From the NCBI GenBank assembly GCA_930367215.1, contig OV884060.1, positions 12,852,001 to 12,916,000 on the forward strand: a stretch of DNA of 64,000 nt, read 5' to 3'. Both the position numbers and the translations under genes were made by a program. Shown here one piece after another: positions 43,550 through 53,257 of the stretch (its first letter is position 1; each line of letters begins with the position of its first letter). Source of the DNA: Pollenia angustigena (taxonomy: Eukaryota > Arthropoda > Insecta > Diptera > Polleniidae). Under the pieces are notes generated by a model. It was not told the DNA's origin. It saw only the letters and a list, made by a program, of their open reading frames with translations, and did not search any database.

Positions 43550-44515
43550 CGACTCACCAAAAAAAAGTGCTCGATGTACCCTCCTAAAAATTTAACTTGG
43601 AGTTTTTAAAGATGACATTTTAAATTTTTCGGCTCCAACTTTGACCTCTCGTGAGCTGGACCAGTAAAAAGGTTATATTTTTGCAAATTTTGTTAATTTG
43701 AGAATCTGTTTCCTTAGCAACATATACAAATTGGGTATGGTATGAAAGGTTGTTTTAAGACACATCCAACTGTATATACAATTTGTCCATGTCCTTTGTT
43801 TTAAGGATTTTCTGTAAAAAAAACTGGGTTTTGAATTTTTTGTTCGGAGTTGTTTGTAATAAAAGTGCCAATTAACATATTTTAATCTTTAGTCGATTTA
43901 ATTAAATACGTGTATCAGCTTTTTTTGAAATTCGTGCTGGTTCGCGTTTTGACAAAAATGCAATGGGGTGGTAACCCTTCGTTTTAGATAGGGCAATATA
44001 GGTATCAAATTTTAAAAGAAAAATTTACTACGCCTACTTTTACGCCCACTTTTTCTATTAAGCGCATAACTTGAGAACGGCTTGACCGATTTAATGATTA
44101 AAATGATCGCCATGGTCCAACTTAGATTTTTATAGAAAGAAAATTTTGCCCCGCCCACTTTTTTCGATTTACCTAAAATCAGAAAACGGCTCCATCGATT
44201 TGACAAATGCACCACGCCTACTTTTACCTCCACTTTTTCTATAAAGCGCATAACTTGAGAACGGCTTGACCGATTTGGACAATTTTTTCTTTAAAATCAT
44301 CGCCATGGTCAAACTTAGGGTTTTACGGAAAGAAAAATTTGCCCCGCCCACTTTAACGTCCACTTTTCGATTTACCTAAAATCAGAAAACGGCTTTATCG
44401 ATTTGACCAATTTTTCTTTCAAATGTTCGTATCTTTTTAACGGATTTTAAAAATCGAACGCAAACATCTTTCCTAATTTGGACAGGACAACGTCTGTCGG
44501 GTCAGCTAGTATTAA
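43550..44515 (+). repeat. Repeat ending in hairpin plus CTAGT (Helitron- or RTE-like end)
   Basis: The right end is GACAGGACAACGTCTGTC, a short hairpin, then GGGTCAGCTAGT. A 3' hairpin followed by CTRR-T suggests a Helitron, but some RTE-like LINEs end similarly. Upstream, a 185-bp unit is tandemly duplicated (about 44027-44213 and 44214-44420), with shared GCGCATAACTTGAGAACGGC and TTTACCTAAAATCAGAAAAC. No protein domain is present. Confidence 0.5.
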
Positions 44516-44849
44516 TATATTTTTTAAAATTGTTAGGAAACATAATGGAATATTCAGACGCAGAATTTTGCGAATTTTTAAAGTAAAATTATGTCTGCCA
44601 ACAAACAAATAAACCAAAACATATGATTAAATTGACCCAAATAACACGATAGTATGACCGCATTGTACCGATTATTGTCGCAATTAAGTTTTGGCCGATA
44701 TGAACCGAAAAAAATTTTCACAATGTGCGGCGATAATGGGACCACCCAAGAATAAATTGTGCAATGTTTTTTAATGTGAGCCGAAACAGCACAATAAAAA
44801 ACGTCACAGATTGGGCTATTTGAGCCAAAAGTGGGATCTAAGCTTAATG

Positions 44850-45690
44850 AAGAAAGATCCTAACTTGATTTTTTCCAGATTGAGTGGTCTATAATTCCAA
44901 TATATTTTACAAAAAAATTTAATGCAATAGTATCAAATAAAAACGCTTTTCTAGCATTTTTCAATTTTAATACATACAGTTTCTACTCTGTTGTTGTCTT
45001 TTCCTCTAAAGTTGCAATTGTCTGAGTTAAGGCCGTTTTACGTGTAACCAACCATATGCTTAAAATGAAATTTAAATCTGATTACATAATCAAATTCACT
45101 TATTTCGTTTAAAATATTTTCTCCCCACATTAGATTTTGATTCCAAAATAATTAAAGGATATTGATTATAAATTTCATTATTTAATTTTGAAATATAATT
45201 TATATTTTCTATAACAATGGTTTATTTAACAATAAGTTAAATACTATGGTAAAACCTTTTGGACAGACTTACAAATTAAACAATAAAACAAAATTGTTTT
45301 TTGCTTTCTATATTTAACCCAAATGATTGATGGTTAAAAACTTAAAATTAATTTCTTTTGAATATATTCAGACAAACAAACATACTTACAAAGATACAAG
45401 CACATGTGTGTCTGAAAATTTAGAAAGGTATAAAGAGTGTGCTATTATATAAATAACGCACCCTGCTCAAGGGCAATAGTTTATATGAAAGAAAAGTGTG
45501 GTTGGGGTTAAATGAATATTAATTAATATTATTAAAACGCATTACAAACTAAATATGTATAATAATTGATGAAAAATTCATTAAACACTCAATAAATAAA
45601 TCATATAAATGGCAATTAGGAAATTAATAAATTTATTAAAATTACTACGCTGTAATTCTGAAACAAATTGTTTCACTTAAAAAAAAAATA
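44850..45690. other. AT-rich intron sequence, nothing recognised
   Basis: No frame, RNA gene or repeat boundary is supported. Confidence 0.35.
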
Positions 45691-45694
45691 CACC

Positions 45695-46215
45695 CTTCAC
45701 CATGGTAAGATAAGAACAGAAGGCTATATAAATACCGTTCTTTGGATATAAATAAATATATGCTGTGTCACGCCCACTTATCCACTCCCGCCCACATTAT
45801 GTTGGAAATACGGAAATTGTCTCTTGCCGTTCTTTGACAGACGGACGGACATTAAATCAACTTCGATGTAGACGATAAATTTTGTAGGTGTAAAAAAACG
45901 CAAAAAAGTCATTCAATTAAAAAAACAACTTATACATGGTATTTACATATATACCACGTTACTTTCGGTGATGGGCTTTAAAAAAACAACGTGCGTTTTC
46001 ATGACGAAAATTAGAGGCAATTGAGGTTTTTTCGTCATATCTCAGCCATTTATGTACTGATCTGGATTTCAATAGCAAGCAATTTTGTACTTAATGTGTT
46101 ATATAACAAACGAGTCCCTATCATATCTGGGAACTTCAGAACACCAATTTTAACGGACACATGGACGGACCGATGATCAGACTGATTTAAACTTTCCTTC
46201 TCCTAAGGATTCAGA
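45695..46215 (-). repeat. Degraded mini-me-like repeats
   Basis: ACCCTTCACCATGG at 45696, GACGGACGGACATTAAATCAAC near 45840 (complement of a GTCY tract), and GGACACATGGACGGACCG near 46157 are the recognisable parts. Order and orientation are disturbed. Confidence 0.4.
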
Positions 46216-46269
46216 ATATACACTAAAAAATATTTATATAAACTGTTTGTAGTTTATTTTAAAAGTTAT

Positions 46270-46790
46270 CCGTTTATCATCAAAAAGTAATTTAAATTTT
46301 TGGGAATACAAAATTTTAATTTCAAAAGATTTTGTTATTCGTGCTTAATTTCCAGTTTTTATTATTGATAAAAACACTTGCAATTTATTGTTGATGGGAT
46401 AAGCTATTCCAATGCGCATTTCACTGGTTGCTTAGGCCAGATCGTCAGGAAACTTCAGCCAAAGATTTTAGATAAACTAAAGATATTTAACCAAATAAAA
46501 CTGTTAAGCGTATAAGACTTATAGCAACAGTTCTACTTGTAATAATATCAAAGTTTAAACAAAACACATCAACAATAAACAACAGTGGGTTTATCTCATC
46601 TTACATTCCCCACTACAATTAGTTGAAATTCTCTCAACATTAATTGTAGTTGTAAGTAGATTAAGAAAAACAAAATAAAAACAACAACAACTTTCTTAAC
46701 CTACTTACAACTACAATTAATGTTGAGAGAATTTCAACTAATTGTAGTGGGGAATGTAAGATGAAACAAACGTTAAAATCAGTAATTTTT
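46270..46790. repeat. Dispersed repeat carrying a long near-perfect hairpin
   Basis: GGGAATACAAAATTTTAATT, ATTTATTGTTGATGGGATAAGC and CGCATTTCACTGGTTGCTTA are shared with a copy at 48560-48990. The right part consists of two 72-bp arms, 46597-46668 and 46692-46763, which are inverted copies with about one mismatch and a 23-base A-rich loop. Confidence 0.75.
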
Positions 46791-46928
46791 ACTGTAATTT
46801 GTATTTTTTTAACAATTAAAAATAAACAGATTTTTGGTCTGATTTAAATGAACAATGAGCATATATTTTTGAAGGCCTATGATCAATATTGTGGAAGTCA
46901 CAAACGGAATGTCAAAACTTATATATAT

Positions 46929-47484
46929 TGTTACGTTACTGCCTTTCAATAACGTTTTGGTTTATTTTCTTTATAATAAACCTTTTCGAGTTCTTTTATT
47001 GCAATTCAAATAAAACAAATATTAAGAACTTAGTCACTTTAACAACCGTAATTTACAGCTTTTGTTAACAGCTCACTACTGCAATCAACACACTTCAATG
47101 TTTATAGTAAACTTACAAAGTCTGAACTTATACTGTCATTTTGATGCTAGCCGCCGCAAGTATTTGTACTGTAATTCAGCCATCTAGAACATTGAAAATG
47201 TTTCTCGAAGGTTCTAGGCTTTACTATTCACCACTCTATCGTCTATAATGATTTATGGCGGCACTTACGGTTACATAAATTCACCACTTATACTAAAGCT
47301 TTTTAACGGTCATTTCTAGGGCTTTCTGCACATTGGGATTGAAGTGCACTAAATTATAACAATGTAAACTAATAAAATTACTTATGAATACAAAACATCT
47401 AATAAATACAAGATAAATAATAATTACAACAAATTCTTAAACATTTATTACAACAAATTCTTAACTAAAGTTACTTTCATAACA
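46929..47484. mobile_element. Probable solo LTR (556 bp) with 4-bp target duplication
   Basis: It starts TGTTACG and ends CATAACA (TG...CA, with inverted TGTTA/TAACA). It is flanked by ATAT at 46925-46928 and 47485-47488. A 4-bp duplication is typical of Ty3/gypsy elements. The insertion lies inside the TATATATA tract of a reversed mini-me-like repeat, whose left part (AAACGGAATGTC) and right part (TACCCTTTTACCTTCGG) are still visible. TTTCTCGAAGGTTCTAG at 47201-47217 has the TTC-nn-GAA-nn-TTC form of a heat-shock element. Internal genes are absent. Orientation is not certain. Confidence 0.6.
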
Positions 47485-47701
47485 ATATGTACCCTTTTAC
47501 CTTCGGTTAAGTGTATGAAAAAGTAAGGAAGGGAAGGGCAAAAAGCAAATTTTGAGTATGAGAACCAACCTAATGTGATATAATTTACAAAATAATTCCC
47601 TTCATTAAAAATGCATATGTTTTAATAATTTACAGCAATTAAAAAACAATGAATAAAAAAACAATCGGAAAACTTATAAAAATTTTTTAATTTGTTTTAA
47701 G

Positions 47702-47810
47702 GTGGAAGGCACTTTATCCGTTCAACCTCAAGCCAATCCCGTAAAAGGTTTTGAAGAATATTTTCTGAATTTGACTGTAGAAAATAATCAACGTAATCCC
47801 TGGTTTGTAG
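47702..47810 (+). CDS. mGluR: mGluR exon 2 of those visible
   Basis: The acceptor is TTTTAAG and the donor is GTAAGT. The 36 codons start in the phase left by the exon ending at 27137, and one base (G) passes to the next exon. It encodes VEGTLSVQPQANPVKGFEEY, an N-L-T glycosylation sequon, and NQRNPWFV, which are characteristic of the ligand-binding lobe of mGluR family members. The preceding intron is 20.6 kb and full of mobile elements. Confidence 0.92.
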
Positions 47811-48559
47811 GTAAGTGACTAAAACTAATAAATTATTAGAAAACTAATCATACAGAAATCTACTGGAAAACGACAGCACGTAAAATTTAAATCGATTAAG
47901 ATTTTTAATGAAATTTTTTTAAATAAACTAAGCGTTTTTTTATGTATCTGAACTTTAAACACAGGCTAGTTTTCAAAAATATTTAAGAAATTTCAGTTAA
48001 TTTTGATTTCCAGAGCATGGCTACGTTAAGCTGTTATGATACTTGCTATTTTTTGTATTTTTTCTATATTGGAGAACAGTACAAATATATTTGCATAGGA
48101 AAACTGACTAAGTGTAAAGAGTATGATTATATCATAAAAAATCTTGAAAAGCCAAACAAATATACATGTGTTATCGATAAATAATCTAAGACTGTCAAAA
48201 AAATACAAAATTTTTTAACTTAAAATTGACATTTCCAGATTAATTGTTAGCACTGTTGCCAATTTTTTTTAGTGTTTGATCGAAAGAAACGGTTTTTAAC
48301 TTTTTTTTTTGCGATTTTTAGCTTTTATGACGGTTTTTTGTGGGGGAAAAACGTGGGCAGTATTGTTTGTTTTGTTTACATTTTATCAAATTGTATTTCT
48401 TGTTCTTTCTCGCATTTGTTGTTTCATTCAGTCAATCCTAAAAAAATCCAATACAAAAAATAGCAAGTATCATAACACCTTAACAGAAATATACAAAATA
48501 GATTTATTTGTGTGAAGTGATTTTCAAAAGAATCTCAAAATTTTTCTTTATTTATCATA

Positions 48560-48990
48560 AAAATTTTTTATTACAATATTTACTGGCAGAATTTCTAAGT
48601 AATTAAAAATATTAATTTCAAAAGATTTTGTTATTCGTGCTTAATTCCCAGTTTTTATTCTTGATAAAAACACTTGAAATTTATTGTTGATGGGATAAGC
48701 TATTCATATGCGCATTTCACTGGTTGCTTAGGCCAGATCATCAGGAAACTTCATCCATAAAGATTTTAGAAAAACTAAAGATATTAAACCAAATAAAACT
48801 GTAAAACGTATAAGACTTATAGCATATAGGGAATGTAAGATGAGATAATCCCACTTTTTTATTGTTGATGTGTTTTGTTTAAACTTTGATATTATTACAA
48901 GTAGAACTGTTGCTATAAGTCTTATACGTTTTACAGTTTTATTTGGTTTAATATCTTTAGTTTTTCTAAAATCTTTATGGATGAACTCAA
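48560..48990. repeat. Second copy of the GGGATAAGC repeat with 75-bp inverted arms
   Basis: It shares TTTATTGTTGATGGGATAAG and CATTTCACTGGTTGCTTAGG with 46270-46790. Arms of 75 bp at 48750-48824 and 48911-48985 are inverted copies. The loop between them includes GGGAATGTAAGATGAGAT, a piece that lies in the hairpin of the other copy. Confidence 0.7.
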
Positions 48991-49606
48991 CTATAAGGAA
49001 TGACAAAAATTAGGTAAAAATTGCTAAATTAGCGGAAATTCGCAAAAATTTGCTTACAGCGGCATGATTTTAAATATGTTATTGTGGCTTTTATTTGCCA
49101 AAATTTTTGTTTGTTTGTTTTTTGTTTGTTTAAATAACTACGAATTTAGAAATAAACAATGAAAAATATATTGCCGACAAGATAACTTAAATACCTGACG
49201 TTAATTTAGAACATAGTAGTAAACGTTATTGTTAAAAAAGTTACTGAATAAAATTTACGTTAACTTTGCTGTTAAATATTTTTAACAATTTAAGTTATGT
49301 TAAAATTGAATAGAGAATCGCACTACTGAGCTATATTTAATTAAATCAATTAACTCATTGTTTGAAACGGCAAAGTTTTTTGATGATTTTTTTAATTAAA
49401 ACTAAAAATACCATTAAGTGAAAAAAACATATATGTACACAATTTTAAATTTTTACAACTTTAAGTAATCTTTATATAATCATTTTGGTAGTAGGTGCAA
49501 AATCAACAAATTGTTTGCTTGATTCTATGAATTTGTTATGAGTTTTATTCAGGGACCGTAACAGTTATTCCTTTTTTCATAAAAGTCAGATGAAAACAGT
49601 TTTTTT
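48991..49606. other. AT-rich intron sequence with one TIR end
   Basis: GAATCGCACTACTG at 49316-49329 matches, inverted, the end of the element at 4791-5643. The partner end was not found. No gene is present. Confidence 0.4.
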
Positions 49607-49790
49607 TTTACAAACAACGGATAGTTTTTTTTTTACTTTTATTTTTTTTTTGAACAAAAATAACAGTTATTTTTTGATTTTTTTGAACAAAAATAACTGT
49701 TATGTTTTTATTTTTATTTTTTCGATCAAAAATAACAGTTATTTTTTGATTTTTATTTTTTCGATCAAAAATAACAGTTATTTTGTATAA
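49607..49790. repeat. Imperfect tandem repeats with palindromic AATAACAGTTATT
   Basis: Four units of about 40-48 bp share CAAAAATAACAGTTATTTTT or a close variant, separated by T-rich spacers. Each unit centres on a palindrome. The open frame across it is low-complexity Phe/Asn/Ser coding and is not believed. Confidence 0.7.
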
Positions 49791-49861
49791 CCATTAACAT
49801 TTTCTGCACCTAGAACATGTTTGACGCGCTATTTTAAGCTTGGTTGTAAGATGGTAATCAC

Positions 49862-50660
49862 CAGGGAAACCAGAAATATTCTCTAAAAACGCGTTTTATG
49901 CACATTAAATATGCAGTAAAAACTGAAGAATATGCTCTGAAAAAAGTTAAAAATATGCCTTAAAATTTAAAATTGCTTATTTGAAGAATTGTGTCTTTAA
50001 CAATATAATAATAAAAAATTTAAAAAAAAATATTAAAATATTATCGCTTGAGATCATTTTAGGTTCAAATTCATATAAGAGATGTTTGCGCCGAATATAA
50101 TCTAGATATTAACATCCATATGGGTTTTTGTCTTAAAGGGATTTAAGGTACGTTCGCTAAATTGTTAACAAATGGTAACATTTAAAACCGATTGTCCGAT
50201 GAAACGATTCGAAAATAATTTAATTTGCATTAAAATATTTTTGGCACGAATTTAATTTAAATACCATCATAACTAGATAGCTTGATTCTCACAATTTGCA
50301 TAGACTTCGTCCATATTTGATGAAATCGTCTACAAAATTGGAACTTGTACTTTGCGCAGAAGGCAAACATGGACAGACAACCAGCCATACGGACGGCTGG
50401 ACATCGTTAGATCACTTTAAAAAGTGATTCTGAGTCGATCGGTATACTAAAAGATTGGTCCAGATACAAATCGCATAACATTTATCCTTAATGACAACCT
50501 GCTTTGTCTTACAATTTAAGAGTAAAAACTAAATGTAGATGTCGAAATTGAAGTAACAGATTTTCGAAAAAAATAATTTATTTGCTGCAAAAGTTATTGT
50601 AATATGTATCAAAATATGCCTTGAAAAGGCAAGGAAAAGGCTCTTTTAACTAAATTATGC
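49862..50660. repeat. Second hAT-like AAATATGC element, interrupted
   Basis: It begins CAGGGAAACCAGAAATATTC and is collinear with the element at 40026 for most of its length. It stops at the insertion point of the inverted element at 50667. A piece matching the other end of the hAT-like element in inverted orientation (TTTTGGCATCGATTTGTAAG) lies at 51408-51462. Confidence 0.6.
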
Positions 50661-50666
50661 AAAAAC

Positions 50667-52234
50667 AAGTTAGAGTGCTATATTTTGCTGTGCCGAATCT
50701 TTGATACCCTCCACCGGCAGTTCGAATGTTTAAGGAGTATTATATGTATGATGTTATTATTATCTTAAACTGTGACGATTTGTTATTAATTATGGTTTCA
50801 GACGACTAAACTGTTTTCCGGTAGTAGGGTTTATATGGGGCCTAGTTTAAATTATGGACCGATCATCACCAAATTTCACAGCGTCATTTATAGTCCTTTA
50901 AAACTGTGGCGTACCAATTTCTGTTATGATACCATTATTAATTATAGTTTTAGGTGTACTTAACTGTTTTCCGGGAGAAGGGTTTCAATGGGGCCTAGGG
51001 TAAATTATGTACCGATCTTCACGAAATTTCACAGTATCATTAACAGTCCTATAAAACTGTGACGAGACAAAATTTGTTATGATTGCATTATTTTTTACGG
51101 TTTTAGGCGTACTGAACTGTTTTCCGGTAGTAGGGTTTATATGGGGCCTAAGGTAAATTATGTACCGATCGTCACGAAATTTCACAGTGTTATTTCTAGT
51201 CCTAAAAAACTTTGATGTACCAAATTTTGTTACACTAGCGTTATTTTTACGGTTTTAGGCGTACTAAACTGTTTGCCGGGAGTAGTGTTTTTATGGGGCT
51301 TAGGGTAAATTATGGACGGATCTTCACGAAATTTAACAGCGTGATTTTCAGTCCAATAAAACAAATTTTTGCAAAATCTTATCTCATTCCGTGCCTTTTT
51401 ATGAATTTTGGCATCGATTTGTAAGTGCATATTTTTGCATATTTTACCGTTTGCAGCATTTTTATACCCTCTTCCACAATTAGTTGTGAAGAGGGTATAT
51501 TAAGTTTGTCATTCCGTGTGAAACTTTTTTATTATTCATCTCAGACCCCATAAAGTATATATATTCTGGGTCCTTGAGTAATTCTAAGCCATGTCCGTCT
51601 GTCTATCCGTCTGTTGAAAACACGCTCACTTTTGAACAACTCAAAAGAAATGAACAACCTTGGTGCCAAATTGCTTGTAGTTATCCTAAGCAGTTTGGAA
51701 TTCAAATCCAGCAAAATCGGTTCAGAAGGACCAGAGCTATGAATCAAAATGTGGAACCACCACCTAAAAAAATTGCTAATTTTGTTACAAAAATAACATA
51801 AATGCTGGAAAAATGCACGGAATGAGATAAAATTTTGCAAAAATTTGTTTTATTGGACTGAAAATCACGCTGTTAAATTTCGTGAAGATCCGTCCATAAT
51901 TTACCCTAAGCCCCATATAAACACTACTCCCGGAAGACAGTTTAGTACGCCTAAAACCGTTAAAAATAATGCAATCATAACAGAAATTGGTACGTCACAG
52001 TTTAGGACTAGAAATGACGCTGTGAAATTTCGTGTTGATCGGTCCATAATTTACCCTAGGCCCCATATAAACCCTACTACCGGAAAACAGTTTAGTCGCC
52101 TAAAACCATAATTAATAACAAATCGTCACAGTTTAAGATAATAATAACATCATACAGATAATACTCCTTAAACATTCGAACTGTTGGTGGAGGGTATCAA
52201 AGATTCGGCACAGCCGAATATAGCACTCTAACTT
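50667..52234. mobile_element. Large inverted-repeat mini-me-like element with internal tandem units
   Basis: The left end AAGTTAGAGTGCTATATT and the right end AATATAGCACTCTAACTT are inverted. They are followed inward by the hairpin motif (near-)TTCGGCTGTGCCGAA, GATACCCTCCACC, and a long match through TAAGGAGTATTATATGTATG and CTGTGACGATTTGTTATTAA. The left half has about four units of 150-180 bp containing GGGTTTATATGGGGCCTAGG and CACGAAATTTCACAG. The right half has about two such units inverted. The centre (51462-51800) is a mini-me-like start with CCCATAAAGTATATATATTC and GTCCGTCTGTC. Short frames here are not genes. Confidence 0.65.
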
Positions 52235-53215
52235 ATTTATTCTAACTTAGTCATATTACAAAAAAGTGTAAACAACAAAGTGTGTGTGTTTTTTTTTTCT
52301 TTTTTTTTTTTGCCAAAAGCCAATTAAATGAATTTTAAAATATGTATGTATATAAACGAAAAGACATACATACAACTTTCTAAACACCGATACATAATAT
52401 AAGGCGTGTTCATTTACTTAACTAATCGAAACATGCAACGAGAAGGAACATAGAAAATATAAAATGTTTTCTTCGCAATTAGTCAAAAAAGAAATTAATT
52501 AAATAACCGCTTTGCCAGCAAAAACTAGAAAGTTGGGAACATCGCCAATATTCAGCTAAACACTCAATACATCAAATCACTCTGCATAGAAAAAGGATGT
52601 TTTTAAAACTTTCACGTATTGGCCATATTTGGGGACAGCCATTTTTCCCGAACCGAAAATCTTTTTTATTTTTCTCAAAAAATGTTGAATTAGCTTCTAA
52701 TAGTTACAGAAAGAAAATTTTTTTTATACAATTTTTTCTTGTTTATATTTGGGTCCAAATGGGTTAAAACTTTGTTTAAGTTTGAAATATTAAGTATGTG
52801 TCGTACAGAAATATTGGCAGGCATGCAGATAGAGTAAATTTATTTCTTACTTAATGAGGTAAATACATTCTAATGCAAAATTTAGATGTAATTGGATTCT
52901 ATTTGTGGGAATAATGTCTTTACCTTTTTCTAAGAAAAGGGAATATTAAGATGTTTAAAGCAGATTTGACATGTTTCATTGCATGTTTCATTTACATAAC
53001 AGAATTTCACAACTTTTTTCAAGGTCGTGATTTTTAATGCAAAAACCTGTTATATAGAAAAAAAATACTTTTACAGCTATGACTTGTTTGAATTTAAAAA
53101 TTAAAAATCCAAATATTTTTATGCTTCTCCCTTAATAATGCGCTCGCTTTACCGGCCACAGTTAAGAGCAAAAATTTTTAAATAAAGAGTAACCCCACAA
53201 ATATATTCCATATAT
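52235..53215. other. AT-rich intron sequence, nothing recognised
   Basis: This is low-complexity T-rich sequence at 52280-52320 and AT-rich sequence after it. No frame or repeat boundary is supported. Confidence 0.35.
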
Positions 53216-53217
53216 AT

Positions 53218-53234
53218 TTTATTATATATTTATT
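53218..53234 (-). terminator. Polyadenylation signals of the maltase gene
   Basis: On the - strand, AATAAA occurs at 53234-53229 and again at 53223-53218, about 24-40 bases after the maltase stop codon. The spacing implies a very short 3' untranslated region. Confidence 0.6.
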
Positions 53235-53257
53235 TTTTAACATTAAGTTTACATAAT

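Larger units (their letters stand above)
42533..44846. mobile_element. Composite TIR element with two nested repeats
   Basis: The ends AAAGCTAAGATCCCACT near 42534 and, from the right, AAGCTTAGATCCCACTT form inverted repeats. Both subterminal regions repeat GCGCCGATA and TGTACCGAT-like motifs. Nested inside are an AGTATAGTCG-type repeat (43036-43492) and a block ending GTCGGGTCAGCTAGT (43550-44515). Without these the element would be about 0.9 kb. No transposase frame is present. Confidence 0.5.

Noticed and set aside
46597..46763. CRISPR-like or bacterial repeat array
   Set aside because: It is a single inverted pair in a eukaryotic intron, with no spaced direct repeats.
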